DNA from: CAYUYM01 sp964449305
Lineage (GTDB): Bacteria; Bacteroidota; Ignavibacteria; SZUA-365; CAYQST01
Assembly: GCA_964449305.1 (NCBI GenBank)
Contig: CAYUYM010000114.1
Coordinates: 1-11,765 of the forward strand
Direction of reading: 5' to 3'
Length of the DNA: 11,765 nt
The notes beneath the pieces were generated by a model. That model did no database searches, was not told the DNA's origin, and saw only the letters and a list, made by a program, of their open reading frames with translations. A program made the translations under genes and the position numbers. Shown here piece after piece: positions 7,704-11,765 of the stretch (position 1 is the stretch's first letter; each line of letters starts with the position of its first letter).

Positions 7704-8515
7704 TCATCCTCCAGCATCACGTCCTCCAATGCAAAGCCGAGCCGCTCGGCAGCCTCGCGCACATCGTCCACATCCGTGCCGTGAAACCCGGAGAGGATGG
7801 CACAGCCACCGGACGGCACCACCCGGGCATAGACATCGAGGAGCTGGATGTTGTCGTTTTTCGTGATGTTGGAAAGAACCATGTCGAAGGATTCGTGCAC
7901 GTCCTGCGCCGGATCGTTTGTGACGCGGACACGACCGGCCACATCGTTGCGCTCGATGTTCTCCTCCGTGTTGGGGATGGACCATTCATCAATGTCGATC
8001 CCAAGCGCGGAGGCGGCTCCGAGCTTCACGGCGGCAATGGCCAGGACGCCCGTCCCTGTTCCCACATCGAAGACCCTGTCACCGGGGCGGACGGCCTTCT
8101 CCAACAGCCGAAGCATGAGGCGTGTTGTGGCATGGTAGCCCGTGCCGAAGGACATCTTGGGATCGATGATGAGGACGAGATCGTGCGGCCCTGCCTCCAC
8201 CGAGTGCCACGACGGGGTGATGACGATGCGATCGGTGACGCGCAATGGAGTGATTGTGGCCTCCCACTCCTCGTTCCAGTTCTGCTGCGGGATCTCTGAT
8301 ATCGTGTAGGGGAGTGTTGGATATTCCAGCGAAAGAAATTGCGTCACCTCCTGCTCCGTTGAACCGGACCAATCCTCCAGAAGGAAGTAGCATTCCCAGC
8401 CATCGTCACGGTCCAGCATGCCGGCGGGATTGTAGGCGTAGAGCTGAGCCTGGATTTCCTCGAGATGTTCGAGTGTCTGAAATGAGAGCGTGATGTAGAT
8501 GTCGTTGGCGTTCAT
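7676..8515 (-). CDS. prmA: Ribosomal protein L11 methyltransferase
   Basis: 279 residues, close to the ~290 of characterised PrmA. It uses S-adenosylmethionine to trimethylate ribosomal protein L11 in the cytoplasm. Residues 1-~75 are the divergent L11-recognition domain. NWNEEWE (79-85) is the PrmA linker signature (usual 'dWeewW'-like). DPKMSFGTGYHATTRL (118-133) matches the family hallmark DPGxAFGTGxHxTT. DVGTGTGVLAIAA (150-162) is SAM motif I, GIDID (172-176) the acidic end of strand 2, and SNI (215-217) the motif-IV position. The ATG sits 6 nt after the stop of the QC-type gene. No Shine-Dalgarno sequence precedes it (GATCCCTC before ATG), which suggests reinitiation by ribosomes finishing the upstream gene. 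The 3' end overlaps the Ppx/GppA gene by 28 nt. Confidence 0.93.
   Translation of the reverse strand: MNANDIYITLSFQTLEHLEEIQAQLYAYNPAGMLDRDDGWECYFLLEDWSGSTEQEVTQFLSLEYPTLPYTISEIPQQNWNEEWEATITPLRVTDRIVITPSWHSVEAGPHDLVLIIDPKMSFGTGYHATTRLMLRLLEKAVRPGDRVFDVGTGTGVLAIAAVKLGAASALGIDIDEWSIPNTEENIERNDVAGRVRVTNDPAQDVHESFDMVLSNITKNDNIQLLDVYARVVPSGGCAILSGFHGTDVDDVREAAERLGFALEDVMLEDEWAACILRH
7708..7712 (-). promoter_or_regulatory. Shine-Dalgarno site of the Ppx/GppA gene, inside prmA
   Basis: The minus strand reads GGAGG four bases before ATG at 7701-7703. It lies within the final codons of prmA and supports the upstream start, which extends the protein past the first conserved motif and creates the 28-nt gene overlap. 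Confidence 0.7.
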
Positions 8516-8521
8516 GAGGGA

Positions 8522-9538
8522 TCACACTGCCGGGGTGGAGAGTCCGTGGATGATGTGGAGAAGAAGCCGCCCCACCTGTTCGAGGGTTTCAGGAGAGCAG
8601 TTGGCTGGGACGTCGTCGGGTGTGTGCCAGTACTTCCGTCGCTCATCGGTGGTGTTGTGTCCCACGAGCTGGGCGTCGATGATGTCGATCATCTTGATGC
8701 CGCCCGTGGTGTTGAGTGGAACGTGGTCGTCATAGATGCCCGGCCCGGTGGTCGACCGAAAACGCGACAGGCCGAGGCGGGACGCTTCGCGCCACACGAG
8801 TTGGACGATGTCCGGCGCGTATTGCCGGGAGTATTCCTCCATGGCGAACTGCGCATCGCGGTCACCCACCAGGTCAAGAAGAATGCCGAACAGTGGAGCC
8901 GAAGCTGTCTGTCTTGTTGCCGCATGGTGCTTTGCTCCGAGGCAGAACATCGATTCGTCTCCGTCCCGTCCGTAATCCTCTCCATCGAGCAGGAGGATGT
9001 CCACACCGATCGCTGGTCGGGTGGTGGTCAGCAGCTCAGCGAGATGCAGCAGGACAGCCACTCCCGAGGCGCCATCGTTCGCGCCCGGGACAGGCTTTGT
9101 TCTGTCGGATTCTTTGGCGGCATGGTCGGCCATGGGGCGCGAATCCCAGTGTGCTGCAAGGAGGATGCGCTTCGGATTCGTGGGATTGATGCGCCCCAGC
9201 ACGTTCGTGAGGTGAAGCGTGATGCCATCGTAGCCCTGCATGCTGAAGGGCAGGGCCTCCACAGTGTCGCAGCTCTCACGGAGACTGCCCACCAGCCAGG
9301 AGAGGCAGGTTGCATGGGCGGATGTCTCCGGGACACGCGGGCCAAAGGCCGTCTGCGCCTCGAGCAGGGAGAAGGCGCGTCCACCGTCAAATACGGGCAC
9401 CCCATCCGTCGGGGTGTAGGACCATGCGGCAGGCAACGGCGTCGCCTCACGTTTCGCGCATGCAAGGATGAGCAGCGCTGTGAAAAAAGGCAGGAGAACC
9501 GGGATGGTTCTCCTGCCACTGAGCATTCCAGACATCAC
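8522..9538 (-). CDS. Lipoprotein of M28 family, glutaminyl-peptide cyclotransferase (QC) type
   Basis: 338 residues. The N-terminus is a lipoprotein signal (RR, hydrophobic 12-26, then ILAC with Cys27), so the enzyme should be membrane-anchored and face the periplasm. Motifs match animal-type QCs, which convert N-terminal Gln to pyroglutamate. AHWDSR (129-134) is followed by GANDGASG (152-159), with Asp155 the zinc ligand. LLLDGEDYG (182-190) has Glu187 in the catalytic-acid position and Asp188 a zinc ligand. LLDLVGD (220-226) carries Asp222, DDHVPL (270-275) the QC-type DDH, and YWHTPDD (303-309) Trp304 with zinc-ligand His305. The DDH and WHT motifs favour QC over M28 aminopeptidase. Codon 1 is GTG, 1 nt after the preceding stop; the next codon is ATG (9533-9535) and is an equally good start. 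No Shine-Dalgarno is visible. A perfect intrinsic terminator is embedded in codons 8-19. Confidence 0.87.
   Translation of the reverse strand: MMSGMLSGRRTIPVLLPFFTALLILACAKREATPLPAAWSYTPTDGVPVFDGGRAFSLLEAQTAFGPRVPETSAHATCLSWLVGSLRESCDTVEALPFSMQGYDGITLHLTNVLGRINPTNPKRILLAAHWDSRPMADHAAKESDRTKPVPGANDGASGVAVLLHLAELLTTTRPAIGVDILLLDGEDYGRDGDESMFCLGAKHHAATRQTASAPLFGILLDLVGDRDAQFAMEEYSRQYAPDIVQLVWREASRLGLSRFRSTTGPGIYDDHVPLNTTGGIKMIDIIDAQLVGHNTTDERRKYWHTPDDVPANCSPETLEQVGRLLLHIIHGLSTPAV
9483..9517 (-). terminator. Intrinsic terminator/attenuator inside the QC lipoprotein signal-peptide codons
   Basis: Arms GGCAGGAGAACC (9489-9500) and GGTTCTCCTGCC (9506-9517) are perfect 12-base inverted repeats around a 5-nt loop. 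In the minus-strand transcript the hairpin is followed at once by six U residues (plus-strand A6 at 9483-9488). The structure is complete and directional, since the plus strand has no T-run. It starts about 23 nt past the stop of the upstream metalloprotease gene, a typical terminator distance, yet it encodes residues 8-19 of the QC lipoprotein. Confidence 0.85.
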
Positions 9539-9539
9539 G

Positions 9540-11765
9540 TCACTTGACCAGGGTCATGGTGCGGACAAGGCGTTGCGTGCCGGCGACAAGCTCATACGTG
9601 TAGAGCCCGGAGCTGAGGCCGGCAGCATCGAAGGTTGCCTGATATGTTCCCGGATCCTGCGTGGCCGACACAACCGTTGCGACAGCCTGGCCAAAGGTGT
9701 TGTATACGGTGAGGCGCACACTGGAGCGCTCCGGGATGGACCAGCGCAGAGTGGTGGACGGGTTGAACGGGTTCGGATAGTTCTGTTCGAGACTGAATCC
9801 GGCGGCGGCTGCGATTCTGTCGACTGCAACCAGTGACTTGTCGATGTCGAGGATTTCGAAGTCATCAAGTGCCGCTTCCACGAGGGATTGTGGGTCCTCA
9901 TCCGATGCGATGAACTGGAACTGGACCTGGCTGGTCAGCGTCATTCGATCCTTCAACCTGACGATGATCGGCACCCAGCCGAGAACGGACTCCTTCGTCT
10001 CCTCGATCGTGATCCATGTCGCCCCGCCGTCATTCGATGCGAGAACGCGCCAGGTGTCGGTGTTGGGCTCGGCCCCCTGGTTGTTCGTGTACCAGCGGTA
10101 GTAACGGAGGATGGGTTCACTCATGGTGGAGAGATCGTACATGCGGGTCAGGATGATGGTCTCGCCATCGTCCACATCGTTTTCGCCGAGGGCACCACCG
10201 AGGGTGGCATTGCCGGTGACCCAGCAGAGATCCTTGCCCGAGCCGGTGCCCGGTGTGTGATCCTCGTTCGGTTGCACGTAGGGCACATCCGGCGGCGAGC
10301 CGAGGGAAGTGTTCCATGTTCCGACCGGCTTCGCGCGCACCCAGGCCCCCGTCATCGCCTCGCCGGTGCGGCGCCAGCTGTCGGCCGTCTCACAGTCGTA
10401 CAAAACCTTGGAATCGTACCCCACGAGGAAGACGAAGCAGGACTTGGGCGCTGTCTGCGGGAATTTGGCGTAGGAGCCGAAGTTGTCGTAGGCTTGGATG
10501 TAGTAGCGGACAACCGTCCCTGCCGGTTGCGGCGGGATCTGCACGGTGTATCGCGTGTTGGCGAGGTCGTAGCTGCCTGTCGCTTCACGCGTCGACTGCC
10601 AGTTGTCGACGGAGTAGATCACTTTCACGTCGCTCACCTGCATCAGCTTCGGGTCGATCATGCCACCGACATATGCCGATCCCTGGATGGTGTAGGGCTC
10701 CGTGACGCTTTTCTGATCCGCGATGTTGACATGATAGATCGCGATGGCTGAACCGGGGATGCCGTGGGCACGGAAGGCGGGAATGATGGCGTCCGAATGC
10801 GGTGTGCCGTTCGCAAGGTTGCCGTCATCGTCATCGGCCACAAGGATCTCGACAAAATAATCCGCAAAGGCCTCACCCAGGACGGCGCCATCGGGTGTGC
10901 CATACTTGGCAAAGTGGGCAAGACGGGCCGTGGCTTCGATACCGATGGCCTTGCGCAGATCCCACATGGCGCCGGAGAGGATCATCCCATCGTCATGAAT
11001 CTCGCCGAACAGATCCTCGGGATAGCGATACGTGTTGTCGGAATTCCGGATGATGCCTTCGTTCGGCCGCCCTTTCTGGAAGCCGATGCCGATCTTCGGG
11101 TTGTCGCGCAGAAGATTGGCGTTGACATCCGCTGTCGCTTCACCGATTGTGCCATTTGACAGATCCGATCCGCGGACCTTGGTGTAGACGAACGTGTTGA
11201 TGGCATGACCGAATTCGTGATACACCACATCGGCGATCTCGGCGGTGTTGCCGCAGGTGGCGGATTCCTTGTAGAAATTCAGGGTCTTGTTCCCCGGACT
11301 CCAGAAGGCGTTGCACTCGTTGTTGATGTTGACGAAGGTGGTGATCTGCTGATCGAAACGGGCGAGCTTGTCGCTCGGATCGATTGAGCGGATCCAGTTG
11401 CGAACCCGTGTGATGTGATAGAAGGCTGAACGTTCCGAGGAGACGGAGTTGGTGTTGTCCCACGTGATCGTGAGCTCGGATCCCGGAGTGGCTGTCACCA
11501 CCTGGCGACCGGGCTTCACCTGGATGGTGCTGTCTGCTCGCAGGATGTAGGCGTAGGGACCGGCAAGGCGGGCGACAACCTGCGGCGAAGAACCGTCGGG
11601 GAGCGTTCCGGTGAAGCGGCCGTCGGCGTCGGTCATGATCTCCTGACCACCGATGTTCACGTAGGCATTCATGGCGGGCACAACTGTCGAGCCATACAGG
11701 TAGGATTCCATCGGGACGGTGACCATCACCCGGCCGCTGATGGTGGTTTCAGCAGGCTTGGGGTC
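9540..11765 (-). CDS. Secreted gluzincin-type (M36/M4-like) metalloprotease with T9SS-type C-terminal domain, N-terminus outside window
   Basis: The frame stays open through the right edge. The 12 codons upstream of the GTG at 11729 read DPKPAETTISGR and continue a fold, so that GTG is not the real start. Numbering from codon 11729: 1-~75 is a carboxypeptidase-regulatory-like Ig fold ('MTDADGRFTG'). ~95-325 is the protease domain, with HEFGH (171-175) supplying the two zinc His and catalytic Glu172, and GEATAD (196-201) supplying Glu197 as third ligand, 22 residues later. It also contains DDDDGNLANGTPHSDA (299-314), typical of these secreted enzymes. ~335-435 is Ig-like. ~445-630 is a MAM-like jelly-roll ('SNDGGATW', 'LVEAALDDFEI'). 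647-729 is the FlgD-like/T9SS sorting domain ('NYPNPFNPST' 650-659). It is expected to be an active extracellular or surface protease. Its only terminator lies inside the next gene, whose GTG is 1 nt after this stop. Confidence 0.88.
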   Translation of the reverse strand, partial: DPKPAETTISGRVMVTVPMESYLYGSTVVPAMNAYVNIGGQEIMTDADGRFTGTLPDGSSPQVVARLAGPYAYILRADSTIQVKPGRQVVTATPGSELTITWDNTNSVSSERSAFYHITRVRNWIRSIDPSDKLARFDQQITTFVNINNECNAFWSPGNKTLNFYKESATCGNTAEIADVVYHEFGHAINTFVYTKVRGSDLSNGTIGEATADVNANLLRDNPKIGIGFQKGRPNEGIIRNSDNTYRYPEDLFGEIHDDGMILSGAMWDLRKAIGIEATARLAHFAKYGTPDGAVLGEAFADYFVEILVADDDDGNLANGTPHSDAIIPAFRAHGIPGSAIAIYHVNIADQKSVTEPYTIQGSAYVGGMIDPKLMQVSDVKVIYSVDNWQSTREATGSYDLANTRYTVQIPPQPAGTVVRYYIQAYDNFGSYAKFPQTAPKSCFVFLVGYDSKVLYDCETADSWRRTGEAMTGAWVRAKPVGTWNTSLGSPPDVPYVQPNEDHTPGTGSGKDLCWVTGNATLGGALGENDVDDGETIILTRMYDLSTMSEPILRYYRWYTNNQGAEPNTDTWRVLASNDGGATWITIEETKESVLGWVPIIVRLKDRMTLTSQVQFQFIASDEDPQSLVEAALDDFEILDIDKSLVAVDRIAAAAGFSLEQNYPNPFNPSTTLRWSIPERSSVRLTVYNTFGQAVATVVSATQDPGTYQATFDAAGLSSGLYTYELVAGTQRLVRTMTLVK
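9757..9785 (-). repeat. Sorting-domain motif, DNA copy 2
   Basis: Partner of 1210-1238 with 28 of 29 bases identical; the single difference (plus-strand C versus G) is a synonymous third position. Sequence on either side diverges quickly, so identity is confined to the QNYPNPFNPS core. Confidence 0.8.

Noticed and set aside
11727..11729. GTG at 11727-11729 as the start of the right-edge protease gene
   Set aside because: The frame continues without a stop to the window edge and the upstream codons (ETTISGR) complete the first strand of the regulatory-like domain. A secreted protein also needs a signal peptide, which is absent after this codon.

Overview
The window looks like chromosomal DNA from a GC-rich, Gram-negative member of the Fibrobacterota-Chlorobiota-Bacteroidota (FCB) group. 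The best guess is an Ignavibacteria- or Kapabacteria-like lineage. Two large secreted proteins both end in the 'NYPNPFNPST' domain typical of type IX secretion (T9SS) cargo in that group. A lipoprotein of the animal-type glutaminyl cyclase (QC) family also fits. The phylum assignment is inference from protein signatures; no rRNA or tRNA gene is present.

Layout, left to right. (1) 2-595, plus strand: the C-terminal part of an M16 zinc-peptidase-family protein, cut by the window edge and followed by a rho-independent terminator. (2) 596-992: a convergent intergenic gap with two facing terminators and no gene. (3) 993-4595, minus strand: a 1200-residue secreted mosaic protein (signal peptide, beta-helix, CARDB-like domain, a metalloprotease-like domain whose zinc motif is broken, an Ig-like domain and a T9SS-type C-terminal domain). 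(4) 4596-4769: a divergent promoter region. (5) 4770-6679, plus strand: biotin-protein ligase (birA), overlapping by 4 nt a cysteine desulfurase of the NifS/IscS family. (6) 6753-11765, minus strand: a tightly packed four-gene cluster, read from the right edge. It holds a secreted gluzincin-type metalloprotease with a T9SS-type C-terminal domain (N-terminus outside the window), a QC-type M28 lipoprotein, ribosomal protein L11 methyltransferase (prmA), and a single-domain Ppx/GppA phosphatase.

How it may work together. The two giant proteins are export cargo. The QC lipoprotein would cyclise N-terminal glutamine on exported proteins. The 1200-residue protein has a predicted signal-peptidase cut that exposes exactly such a glutamine, which matches the 'Q-rule' known from Bacteroidota. 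birA/cysteine desulfurase and prmA/ppx are housekeeping functions (biotinylation, sulfur supply, ribosome modification, polyphosphate or ppGpp metabolism).

The most unusual sequence feature is a perfect 12-bp hairpin followed by six T residues on the minus strand. It is a textbook intrinsic terminator, but it lies inside the coding sequence for the QC signal peptide, 1 nt after the preceding gene ends plus a few codons. It could act as a translation-dependent attenuator separating the secreted protease from QC-prmA-ppx.
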